A stretch of DNA of 64,000 nt from Granulicella sp. (GTDB lineage: Bacteria; Acidobacteriota; Terriglobia; Terriglobales; Acidobacteriaceae): the NCBI GenBank assembly GCA_027452215.1, contig DAIDGQ010000009.1, forward strand, positions 62,001 through 126,000, given 5' to 3'. The number at the start of each line of letters is the position of its first letter. The first letter of the stretch is position 1. The notes below the pieces were generated by a model. That model was not told where the DNA came from, searched no databases, and saw only the letters and a list, made by a program, of their open reading frames with translations. Both the position numbers and the translations under genes were made by a program. This document shows, piece by piece, positions 26,079 through 34,072 of this stretch.

Positions 26079-26578
26079 TCTCCTCCTTCGCGCTCCCTCC
26101 GCTGCCCATCGAAGCTCTACAAGCGTTAACGGTAGAACGAGCAAAATATTGTGCCCGTTCCATCGCCTCCTTCATTTTTTCTTCCAGCACAATCTCTCGC
26201 AGCATCTCGACGCTCCGCTCACCACCGTTGCTGACTCTATCTTCGGCCAGCTCAGCTCGCGGGCTAAGGCTATGGCGGCTTCTGCCGATAGAGGGAGCAG
26301 GTCTCACACCAGCAAGGTTTTTCCCGCGTCTGATCCGAGCGGATCGTATCCGTTGATCGCCTGTCTATCCCTTAAGTGTGAGGTTCGTATCTCTCGATGT
26401 TGACGAGCTCTTCAAAGTTTCTTCCCGCAGGCCCACCTGCCTGCGTCTTCCATTTGCATCCACGCTAACCACGCACACCCTCGCACCTCGACGCCGAACA
26501 AGAAGGCAATCTCTGTCCGCAGCCGCTTCATCCTGTGTTCCCGTACCCAGCCCGCTCTCAAGGAAACCACACCTCGCC
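26079..26578. other. Divergent intergenic region between the ECF sigma gene and the NHL protein gene
   Basis: About 500 nt without a supported gene. It includes the in-frame extension of the NHL ORF (26378-26578), Arg/Ser/Thr-rich and probably untranslated. It also contains a segment resembling the 3' half of a c-di-GMP (GEMM) aptamer near 26255-26300, which I rejected as incomplete. No clear promoter pair was found. Confidence 0.5.
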
Positions 26579-29500
26579 ATGTCTCTTCATCATCCGTCCT
26601 CTCCCCGTTCCGGTTGGCTTTCTCTCTCGTGGATCAACGCACCTCGCGGCGCGAAACCCACCCGCACCAGCCGCACCTCGGTCGAGGCGCAACCGTCCTC
26701 CTGCGTTCGTTCCCGCAGCAGCCTGCGACGCATGATCTCGCTCCTCCCTGGAGTCTCTCTTCTCCTCTGCCTCGTCGTTCCCACCCTCGCGCAAACCGCC
26801 TTCTTCAACGGCATCACCAGCACGGTGGGAACCGGCTTCCTCAATCCCTACGGCGTAGGTGCGGATGCCAACGGCAACGTCTTCGTCGCCGACAGCGCTA
26901 ATAATGAGATCAAGGAGATCATGGCCGGCACCGGGGGCGCCCCCGCGGGCACCGTCAACGCCAACTCGACCGTCAACATCGTGGGCAGCGGCTTCAACTT
27001 CCCCGACGGAGTCGTCGTGGATACCAGCGGCAACGTCTTCGTCGCCGACTACGGCAATAGCATGGTCAAGGAGATCGTCGCGGTCGGCGGCCTTGTCTCC
27101 AGCTCCTCCACCGTCCTCACCCTGCGCAGCGACTTCCGGCCCTGCAGCACCGCCCTGGACTCCAGCGCGAACCTCTACCTAGCCGATTGCCAGAACAATC
27201 TCGTGAAAGAGATTCCCGCCGCGGGAGGCTACACCACCGTCAACACCCTGGGCAGCGGCTTTGTCGGTCCCACCGGAGTCGCGGTGGACTCCAGCGGCAA
27301 CGTCTATGTCGCCGATCAGGGAGGCTACGCGGTCAAGGAGATCATGGCCGGCACCGGAGGAGCGGCCGCAGGCACGGTCAACTCCGCCTCGACCGTCACT
27401 GCGCTCGGCAACTTCCTCATCCCTGCGGATGTGACCGTCGACAAGATGGGCAACCTCTTCGTCGGCAGCCTCGGCGACAACGTGATCTTCGAGATGATTG
27501 CCGTCAACGGATCGGTCTCCGTCAGTTCCACGATCATTACCGTCGGCACCGGCATCGTCCATCCCTACGGCGTCTTTGCCAGCGCCAGCGGAGCCGTCTA
27601 TGTCGCCGATACCTCCAACAGCGCGGTGAAAGAGATCCAGCTCGGAGGAGTCAATCTCGGCAGCACCTCGGTCGGCACCGCCATGACGGCGGCCGTTCCG
27701 TTCCTCTTCACCTTCAATGGCTCCGCCACGTTGAGCAGCATCTCCGTGCTCACCATGGGGGCACCCAATCTTGACTTCACCGATGCAGGCAGCGGCGACA
27801 CCTGCCTCCCCAACACCGCCTACACCGCCGGCCAGTCCTGCACCCTCTTTCTCCAGTTCAACCCCACCCGTCCAGGCTTTCGTCAGGGAATGGTCACCCT
27901 CAACACCACCTCGGGACCGATCGCGACCGCCTCTCTCTACGGCGTCGGAACCGGCCCGCAGATCACCTTCAGCCCGGCCGCGCAGCTCAGCCTCGGCAGT
28001 GGCTTCTTCGATCTCGGCGGCCTCGCAGTCGACGGCAGCGGAAACCTCTTCGGAGCCGACTCCGGCAATCAGGCGGTCAAAGAAATTCCCGCCGGAAATG
28101 GTGCCCCGGTCATCCTCGCTCCGGGCCGGATCAACTACCCCACAGGAGTAGCACTCGACGCCGAAGGAAACGTCTTTGTAGTCGATTTCCTCGCGAATGC
28201 CGTGAAGGAGATCCTCGCCGCCGGAGGCTACACCACCGTTCTCACCCTCGGCAGCGGCTTCCTTCAGCCCTATGGCATCGCGGTCGATGGCAGCGGGAAC
28301 GTCTTCGTCGGCGACGCCGGCCACAACGCCGTCAAGGAGATCCTCGCCGCCAGCCAGTACACCTCCGTCGTGACCCTCGCCACCGGCCTCGGCTCAAGCA
28401 GCATGTACGGCATGGGAAGCACCGTCGCCCTCGATTCCAGCGGCAACCTCTATATCGCCAGCTTCGGCGACGGCACCCTCAAAGAGATCCTCGCCGCGGG
28501 CGGCTACACCACAATCAATACCCTCGCAACAGGTCTCGGCGAACCCACCGGAGTCGCCGTCGACGCCGCAGGCAACGTCTACGTCGCCAACTACGCCGGA
28601 GCCCCCGAAGAGATTCTTGCAGTAAATGGCAGCGTCCCCTCCAGCGGCGCCGTCGTCACAACCGTAGGAACCCTCAACCAGGATGCCAGCCTCTCCAACT
28701 CCACCGGCGTCACGCTCGACAGCAGCGGGAACGTGTACCTCGCGACGCCCCACTTTGCCACCGTCCAGGAGCTGGCCTTCGCCAGCGCCCCGACCCTGAC
28801 CTTCACAACGCCGACCACAGCCGGCACCACCGACGCGACGGATGCACCGCTCTCGGCGACCCTCATCAACGACGGGAACGCACCTCTCACGGCCATGGCC
28901 ACCGGCCTCAGTATCTCCGCCAACTTCTCGCAGGTGAGCGGCAGCGGAACCCCCATCGACTGCTCCAGCACCTTCACCCTCAACCCCGGCGGCAGCTGCA
29001 ACCTCAGCCTGGACTTCGCTCCGGACCTCTCCTCCGCCGGCACCGTCAACGGCTCCGTTCTCCTCACCGACAACAACCTGAACGCCGCCGGTCCCGGCTA
29101 CACCACGCAGAGCATCGCTCTCATCGGGACCGCGGTTCCAGCCCCAACCCTCACCTTCGCAGTCCCCACCCACACCTTCGGCGATGCCCCCTTCACCATC
29201 ACCGCCACCTCCAACTCCACCGGAGCCCTCACTTACTCCGTCCTCTCTGGCCCCGCCACAATCTCCGGCTCAACCGTCACCCTCACCGGAGCAGGCACCG
29301 TAGTCCTGCAAGCCTCTCAGGCAGCCGCCAACAGCTACACCGCCGGCACCATCACCGCCACCTTCGTCGTCACCTCCGCCACCCCAACCCTCACCTTCAC
29401 CGTCCCCACCCACACCTTCGGCGACGCCCCCTTCACCATCCTCGCTACCTCCAACTCCACCGGAGCCCTCACCTACTCCGTCCTCTCCGGTCCCGCCACA

Positions 29501-30403
29501 ATCTCCGGCTCAACCGTAACGATCACGGGCACTGGCATCATCACCCTCCAAGCTTCCCAGGCAGCCGACGCCAACTACGTCGCCACCACCCACACCGCCA
29601 CCTTCACCGTCACCTCCGCCACCCCAACCCTCACCTTCACCGTCCCCAACCACACCTTCGGCGACATGCCCTTCACCATCGCCGCCACCTCCAACTCCAC
29701 CGGAGCGATCACCTACTCGGTCCTCTCCGGCCCAGCCACCATCTCCGGCTCAACCGTAACGATCACCGGCGCAGGCACCATCACGCTCCAGGCCGCACAG
29801 GCAGCGGACGCCAACTACGTCGCCTCCACCCACACCGCCACCTTCACGGTCGCCGCGAGCATCGGCGTCAGCTCCGGCGCGGGCTCCAGTTCGGGCGCCG
29901 GAACCAGTGTCGGCACGGCGACCGTGGCTCCCGGGGGAGCCGCAGTCTTCTCCCTCACCTTCACCCCGGGCGGCGCGGCAACCTTCCCCGACGAGCTCAG
30001 CTTCAGCACCACCGGGCTACCCCCGGGAGCCACCGCCATCTTCTCTCCCGCAATCATTCCCGCGGGCAGTCCGGCGACCCCCGTCGCGCTCACCCTCCAG
30101 ACCAGCGCCACCCAGGTCTCCTCCAACGCCACATCCTCGTCGAGCGGCTCCATTCCCGCCATCGCCCTCGGCTTCCTGCTGCTGCCCCTCGCCGGCCTCA
30201 AGCGCCTGCGCCGTCGGCCGCGCCTCTTCACCCTTATGTTGTTGACGACGCTCTCCATGGGTGCGGTCCTCGGCCTGAGCGGTTGCGGAAGTCAAAGCGC
30301 TCTACTCAACTCGACCGCTCACAGCTACACCGTGCAGGTCATAGCAACCGACATGAAGACCGGAGTCTCCGCCTCCTCCACCGTAACCCTCAACGTGCAG
30401 TAG
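26579..30403 (+). CDS. Large secreted NHL-repeat / Ig-like repeat protein with C-terminal membrane segment
   Basis: A 1274-residue exported protein. ATG 26579 follows AAGGAAA; an alternative ATG at 26732 (MISLLPGVSLLLCLVVPTLA) gives a cleaner signal peptide. About ten NHL-type beta-propeller units follow (GVAVDSSGNVYVADQGGYAV, with the repeated D-xxG-N-V/L-xVAD core), in two blocks split by a Cys-containing Ig-like domain (FTDAGSGDTCLPN). Then another such domain, and three near-identical 80-residue MBG-like repeats (HTFGDAPFTI...LTYSVLSGPATISGSTVT). The C-terminus has IALGFLLLPLAGLKRLRRRP and a second hydrophobic segment ending VLGLSGCGS, followed by a final short Ig-like strand set. Probably a surface adhesin or sugar-binding propeller; no enzyme motif. 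Confidence 0.88.
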   Translation: MSLHHPSSPRSGWLSLSWINAPRGAKPTRTSRTSVEAQPSSCVRSRSSLRRMISLLPGVSLLLCLVVPTLAQTAFFNGITSTVGTGFLNPYGVGADANGNVFVADSANNEIKEIMAGTGGAPAGTVNANSTVNIVGSGFNFPDGVVVDTSGNVFVADYGNSMVKEIVAVGGLVSSSSTVLTLRSDFRPCSTALDSSANLYLADCQNNLVKEIPAAGGYTTVNTLGSGFVGPTGVAVDSSGNVYVADQGGYAVKEIMAGTGGAAAGTVNSASTVTALGNFLIPADVTVDKMGNLFVGSLGDNVIFEMIAVNGSVSVSSTIITVGTGIVHPYGVFASASGAVYVADTSNSAVKEIQLGGVNLGSTSVGTAMTAAVPFLFTFNGSATLSSISVLTMGAPNLDFTDAGSGDTCLPNTAYTAGQSCTLFLQFNPTRPGFRQGMVTLNTTSGPIATASLYGVGTGPQITFSPAAQLSLGSGFFDLGGLAVDGSGNLFGADSGNQAVKEIPAGNGAPVILAPGRINYPTGVALDAEGNVFVVDFLANAVKEILAAGGYTTVLTLGSGFLQPYGIAVDGSGNVFVGDAGHNAVKEILAASQYTSVVTLATGLGSSSMYGMGSTVALDSSGNLYIASFGDGTLKEILAAGGYTTINTLATGLGEPTGVAVDAAGNVYVANYAGAPEEILAVNGSVPSSGAVVTTVGTLNQDASLSNSTGVTLDSSGNVYLATPHFATVQELAFASAPTLTFTTPTTAGTTDATDAPLSATLINDGNAPLTAMATGLSISANFSQVSGSGTPIDCSSTFTLNPGGSCNLSLDFAPDLSSAGTVNGSVLLTDNNLNAAGPGYTTQSIALIGTAVPAPTLTFAVPTHTFGDAPFTITATSNSTGALTYSVLSGPATISGSTVTLTGAGTVVLQASQAAANSYTAGTITATFVVTSATPTLTFTVPTHTFGDAPFTILATSNSTGALTYSVLSGPATISGSTVTITGTGIITLQASQAADANYVATTHTATFTVTSATPTLTFTVPNHTFGDMPFTIAATSNSTGAITYSVLSGPATISGSTVTITGAGTITLQAAQAADANYVASTHTATFTVAASIGVSSGAGSSSGAGTSVGTATVAPGGAAVFSLTFTPGGAATFPDELSFSTTGLPPGATAIFSPAIIPAGSPATPVALTLQTSATQVSSNATSSSSGSIPAIALGFLLLPLAGLKRLRRRPRLFTLMLLTTLSMGAVLGLSGCGSQSALLNSTAHSYTVQVIATDMKTGVSASSTVTLNVQ
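29142..29861 (+). repeat. Three tandem 240-bp repeats coding MBG-like domains
   Basis: CACACCTTCGGCGA recurs at exact 240-bp spacing (29171, 29411, 29651 region). Units are highly similar at DNA level, e.g. TACTCCGTCCTCTC in units one and two, with mostly silent changes. Recent tandem duplication within the gene is the simplest reading. Boundaries are approximate. Confidence 0.9.
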
Positions 30404-30420
30404 CCGGACGCGACCAAAGC

Positions 30421-30447
30421 GGGTTGGATGCAGCGGACATCCAACCC
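30421..30447. terminator. Hairpin between convergent NHL and rnr genes
   Basis: GGGTTGGATG pairs perfectly with CATCCAACCC across a 7-nt loop, 18 nt after the NHL stop. No U-tract follows. It could serve both the plus-strand NHL gene and the minus-strand rnr gene, whose stop is 88 nt away. Confidence 0.55.
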
Positions 30448-30534
30448 CCATCGCTCCCCAGAAACTCCCTCAGCATACCGCGAGCATCCCCGGAAACCTC
30501 CCCAAAGCTCTCACACCCACCCGCCGCAACAATC

Positions 30535-33414
30535 TCAGCGCTTCTTCCGCTGCCGGGCTTTCGCCTTCCCACTCACCTTCTTCTCCTTCGACTTCGCCCT
30601 CTTCGCCTCACTCTTCCCGCCTCGCAAAGACCCGCCCTTCGCGATCCCCGTATTGGCCACCGGCTCCGTCCCCGGCATCAGCGCAAACTGCAGCCGCCGC
30701 TGCTGCCGGTCGATCCGGTCCAGCAGCACATGCACTCTCTGCCCCAGCGAAAACACATGTCCCGTCCGCGATCCCACAATCGCCCGGTCCGTATCGCGGA
30801 AGCTATAGAAGTCGCCCACCAGAGACCCCAGCGGCACCAGCCCCTCGATGAACATGTCATCCAGCTCCACAAAAAATCCATACTTCGTACACGACAGGAT
30901 CACAGCAGGGAAGTCATCGCCCACCTTGTCCGCCATGAACTTCATCTTCTTCCACTCAATCAGCTCCCGCTCCGCATCGGCCGCCCTCCTCTCCGCCTGC
31001 GAGCTCTCCACCGCAATATCGTTCAACTCCTCCGCACTCATGGGCCCTTCTACTGATCCGGGTGCTACATTCGTGCGCATGGTTGTGCCCGGTTGGGATG
31101 CTCCGTGCTGCCGGGAATCCAACTCTCGCCGTCCGCGCAGGACCCACGGCTGCGCGTCATCGCTCCTTATCGCCCCTCCTCTCGGATCCGCACCCTCCCG
31201 CAGCATCGCCCTCACCAGCCGATGCACAATCAAATCCGGATACCTCCGAATCGGCGACGTAAAGTGCGTATACGAAGGAGACGCCAGCGCAAAGTGTCCT
31301 TCATTCTTCTCCGCATACCTCGCCAGCTTCAGCGACCGCAGCATCAGGTACGACAGGATCCTCTCCTCCGGAGTCCCGCTAATCCTCTTCACCAGCTTCT
31401 GGTACATCTGCGGAGTCACCACAATGCTCTCCGGAACCTCATGCTGCTGCGCCGCCCGCGAGTCCTTCCCCCGCGCCGACCTCTGCCGCCCCTCCCTCCG
31501 GTCCGCCTTCATCGTGAACTTCCGCACCGGCAGGTTCCCCAGCCCCAGCGAGTGCCCAAACCCCGCCGCCGTCTCCTCAAAGTCCACAATCCTCTTCGGG
31601 TCCGGCATCTCGTGGATCCGGTAGATCGACGAAATCCCCTGCCGCTCCAGCCACGTCGCCACGCACTCGTTGGCCGACAGCATGAACTCCTCAATCAGCC
31701 GGTGAGCCCACCCCCTCTCCGACCTCACAATCGCCTTCATGTTCCCGTCCGGATCAAACTCGACAATCGGCTCCGGAAGGTCAAAGTCAATCGACCCACG
31801 ACGTACCCTCTTCGCATTCAGCCTCAGCGCCAGCTCCAGCATCGAGTCGAACGCCGCCGGAAGCCCGGCAAACTCCATTTCGATCCGTTCTCGCTCGACA
31901 ATGTCCCCCAACCTTCCTTCAGTCACGCCGCTTGCAACCCCAGACTGGCTTGAATACGCGCCATTCTCACCCCCTTTGCCCGCATTGATGCACTGCTGCA
32001 CGCTCGTGTACGTCATCCGGCGCACACTGCGAATAATCCCCTCCGTCACCCGGTAGCCAACGATTTCGCCCTCCGGATCGATCTCCATGATGCAGCTAAG
32101 TACAAGCCTGTCTTTATTTGGAAGCAGGCTGCACATCCCGCTTGAGAGCGCATGAGGAAGCATCGGAACCGCCCGGTCAGGGAAATACACGCTCGTTCCC
32201 CGCATCCGAGCCTCCGTATCCAGCGCCGACCCCGGCCGAACATACCAGCTGACATCCGCAATATGCACCTGTAACTCACTGTTTCCATTGGGCAAACTGC
32301 GTACCAGCACCGCATCGTCGAAGTCCCGAGCCGTCTCTCCATCGATCGTCACAATCGGCAGACCCCGGAAATCCTCCCTGTTTTCAAGCACTTCCGGCCC
32401 GGCAGCCTCCACCGTCTCGAGCGCCCGGTCCGCCGCCTCAGCCAGCACCGCCGCAGGGAAAGTATGTGGAATGTGATGTTTACGGATGATGATCTCCACA
32501 TCCACGCCGAACGCGTCCGGTGGCCCCAGCACCTCAATCACCCTCCCCCTCGCCGGCCTCCCAGCAGAAGGAAAACTGGTGATCTCCACGTCCACCGCCA
32601 GCCCCTCCAGGGGGTACCGTGGATCTTTCGAATCAGTAGCTTGCAGCGTTCTCCGAGCCTCCTCACCCAGCATCCGGTGGGGCGAATCCACCACCTCCGC
32701 GACCACCTCATCCCCCTCCGCAATGCTGATCGCCCCCCCGATCCGCTCGTCGAGCGGGGACACGTAATTGCCCGTAAGCGTAATCGAATCAGCGCGTTGG
32801 TGGGGTCGAGCATAGTGGAAGATCCCCACCACAGTCGGATTGCGACGAGTCAGAACCCGCGCAATCCGCCCCGAACGTCGCCCATCCCTCCCCGGAAGTG
32901 CCTCATCCACAAGGACTAAGTCCCCCTGCATCGCCCCATTGATCTCGTTGGGAGGAATAAAGATATCCTCCTGCCGCTGCCCCTCGGCAGCCCCCGTTCC
33001 CCTTGCGGAGGCTCCTTTACCCCTTTGCTGTGAGGTACTTGCCTCAGGCCGAACAAACCCGAACCCATCCCGGTGCAGGTCCAGACGCCCACTGACCAGC
33101 CGCTCTCGCCCCGAACGAACGGCCGCCTCCATCCCATCCCATCGACCTCCCTGTCTTCCAGGCCGACCCGACCCTCCAACTGCCTGATTCACAACGGGTT
33201 CTGCCCTGGGGATCGACCACATATCCTCGCCAGCGCGCACCAGGTCGCCGCGCGCCACCATCCGAGTCAGTTGCTCCACCAGCAACCGCCGTTCGCGCCC
33301 CCCACCCAGCCCCAGTTCACGGATAAGTTGTTTGTAACCAGCACGTCCGCCCGCCGAGCGACTGATTCTGGCGATCAAATCGTGATCACTGCGTGGATAA
33401 GGAGTCCGTGCCAT
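30535..33414 (-). CDS. rnr: Ribonuclease R (RNB family), with lineage-specific insertions
   Basis: RNase R is a processive 3'-5' exoribonuclease that degrades structured RNA. An N-terminal helix-turn-helix (DLIARISRSAGGRAGYKQLI) and cold-shock domains (LHRDGFGFVRPE) precede the RNB core with TIDGETARDFDDAV carrying the catalytic aspartates, then HIADVSWYVRPGSALD and the C-terminal S1 domain (TKYGFFVELDDMFIEGLVPL). A Lys-rich tail ends it. At 959 residues it is ~150 longer than E. coli RNase R. The surplus includes a Gly/Arg-rich block after the first CSD, GKGGENGAYSSQSGVASGVT inside the RNB domain, and DSRQHGASQPGTTMRTNVAP near its end, all hydrophilic and repeat-like. Confidence 0.95.
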   Translation of the reverse strand: MARTPYPRSDHDLIARISRSAGGRAGYKQLIRELGLGGGRERRLLVEQLTRMVARGDLVRAGEDMWSIPRAEPVVNQAVGGSGRPGRQGGRWDGMEAAVRSGRERLVSGRLDLHRDGFGFVRPEASTSQQRGKGASARGTGAAEGQRQEDIFIPPNEINGAMQGDLVLVDEALPGRDGRRSGRIARVLTRRNPTVVGIFHYARPHQRADSITLTGNYVSPLDERIGGAISIAEGDEVVAEVVDSPHRMLGEEARRTLQATDSKDPRYPLEGLAVDVEITSFPSAGRPARGRVIEVLGPPDAFGVDVEIIIRKHHIPHTFPAAVLAEAADRALETVEAAGPEVLENREDFRGLPIVTIDGETARDFDDAVLVRSLPNGNSELQVHIADVSWYVRPGSALDTEARMRGTSVYFPDRAVPMLPHALSSGMCSLLPNKDRLVLSCIMEIDPEGEIVGYRVTEGIIRSVRRMTYTSVQQCINAGKGGENGAYSSQSGVASGVTEGRLGDIVERERIEMEFAGLPAAFDSMLELALRLNAKRVRRGSIDFDLPEPIVEFDPDGNMKAIVRSERGWAHRLIEEFMLSANECVATWLERQGISSIYRIHEMPDPKRIVDFEETAAGFGHSLGLGNLPVRKFTMKADRREGRQRSARGKDSRAAQQHEVPESIVVTPQMYQKLVKRISGTPEERILSYLMLRSLKLARYAEKNEGHFALASPSYTHFTSPIRRYPDLIVHRLVRAMLREGADPRGGAIRSDDAQPWVLRGRRELDSRQHGASQPGTTMRTNVAPGSVEGPMSAEELNDIAVESSQAERRAADAERELIEWKKMKFMADKVGDDFPAVILSCTKYGFFVELDDMFIEGLVPLGSLVGDFYSFRDTDRAIVGSRTGHVFSLGQRVHVLLDRIDRQQRRLQFALMPGTEPVANTGIAKGGSLRGGKSEAKRAKSKEKKVSGKAKARQRKKR
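31042..31160 (-). repeat. Repeat-like in-frame insertion inside rnr
   Basis: A segment of roughly 120 bp coding RRELDSRQHGASQPGTTMRT lies between the RNB core and the S1 domain where other RNase R proteins have a short linker. The sequence GCAGCACGGAGCATCCCAAC looks like intergenic repeat DNA. Boundaries are approximate; copy number could not be checked. Confidence 0.45.
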
Positions 33415-33519
33415 GGCCTACGACGAGCATACTCGGGATCCCATCCGAAGCGCACCAACAACCCAATACCAGCAAGATCTCCTCCCACCAAACGACCTTG
33501 ATCCCCAACCTGAGCGTCC

Positions 33520-33798
33520 TCAAATTAGGGTCCAAATGGCGTAAATCAAGCATTAAACCAAAGTAGATTGGTCTGAAAGACAGGCCCATAAGCTAGATAA
33601 ATCTTAGAGATAGCTCAGTATTGAATAAGTAATGACTAACGTTACTTCAGTAATGTTAACTGAAGAGTATATAGTTATGTTGTTGATAAGAATAGACTTA
33701 CAACTTTTATCACTTTATGTTGTGACTATCTGGTTTGTCCAGAGAAAAATTTGAAATCTTTCACCAACTACTTAACCACTGCCAAGGAGAAATACACC
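33520..33798. other. AT-rich intergenic island at GC-skew switch (candidate oriC or junction)
   Basis: The 33541-33780 stretch has 77 G/C of 240 (32%) by hand count, against ~60% on both sides. It contains a DnaA-box-like TTATCAACA (minus, 33681-33689, one mismatch to TTATNCACA), weaker TTAT variants, the inverted repeat CTTCAGT/ACTGAAG (33645-33665), palindromes TAACGTTA and GTTAAC, and a direct repeat AGTAATG...TAAC. A closer DnaA-like TTATCCACG lies at ~33391 within rnr. The plus strand is C-rich to the left and G-rich to the right. It also must hold the promoter of the peptide gene. Confidence 0.55.
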
Positions 33799-33981
33799 AT
33801 GAAAAACATCGCAATGCGCAGCTTCGTTCTCGTCCTCGCCCTCGTCGGATTCGCCGCCACCTCCATGACCTCCTCGGCAAAGACCACCAGCACATCCGCA
33901 ACCAGCATCCAGCTACAGACCGGCGTTGTGTCTTCCCCCACTCCGCTCTGCGCACCAGGCAGCACCTGCGGCATGGACTAG
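33799..33981 (+). CDS. Small secreted peptide precursor (60 aa)
   Basis: A 60-residue ORF starting MKNIAMRSFVLVLALVGFAA (AAGGAG 9 nt upstream fixes the start; the track start is 16 codons earlier). The first ~29 residues form a signal peptide ending near SSAKT, and the mature part is a ~30-residue Ser/Thr-rich peptide ending PTPLCAPGSTCGMD, with two cysteines that could form a disulfide loop (CAPGSTC). I recall similar short proteins with C-terminal C-x-x-x-x-x-C-G-[ML]-D in other Acidobacteriaceae but cannot verify this. It lies 91 nt upstream of a seven-helix membrane protein on the same strand, an arrangement compatible with a secreted ligand and its receptor. Confidence 0.8.
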   Translation: MKNIAMRSFVLVLALVGFAATSMTSSAKTTSTSATSIQLQTGVVSSPTPLCAPGSTCGMD

Positions 33982-34026
33982 CTTTACGCAAAATATATTG
34001 GCTGATCCACCATATTGCAGTTGCTT

Positions 34027-34066
34027 CACCTCCCTAGTGCGGATACCATTATCGCGCAGGGAGGTG
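34027..34066 (+). promoter_or_regulatory. Hairpin sequestering the ribosome-binding site of the 7-TM gene
   Basis: CACCTCCCT (34027-34035) pairs perfectly with AGGGAGGTG (34058-34066). Inside, GTGCG pairs with CGCGC (one G-U), extending the stem with a single bulged A. The right arm contains the GGGAGG Shine-Dalgarno of the membrane protein, whose ATG is 6 nt further on. No U-run follows, so it is not a terminator. Translation of the 7-TM gene should be low unless the stem opens, by heat, a trans-acting RNA or protein, or ribosome movement. Confidence 0.75.
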
Positions 34067-34072
34067 TTTGCC

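Noticed and set aside
26240-26310. A segment upstream of the NHL gene (GCGGGCTAAGGCTATGGCGG) resembling part of a GEMM c-di-GMP riboswitch
   Set aside because: The 5' half of the aptamer (GGGCAAACC and the GAAA tetraloop-type region) is missing, and no P1 pairing could be drawn.
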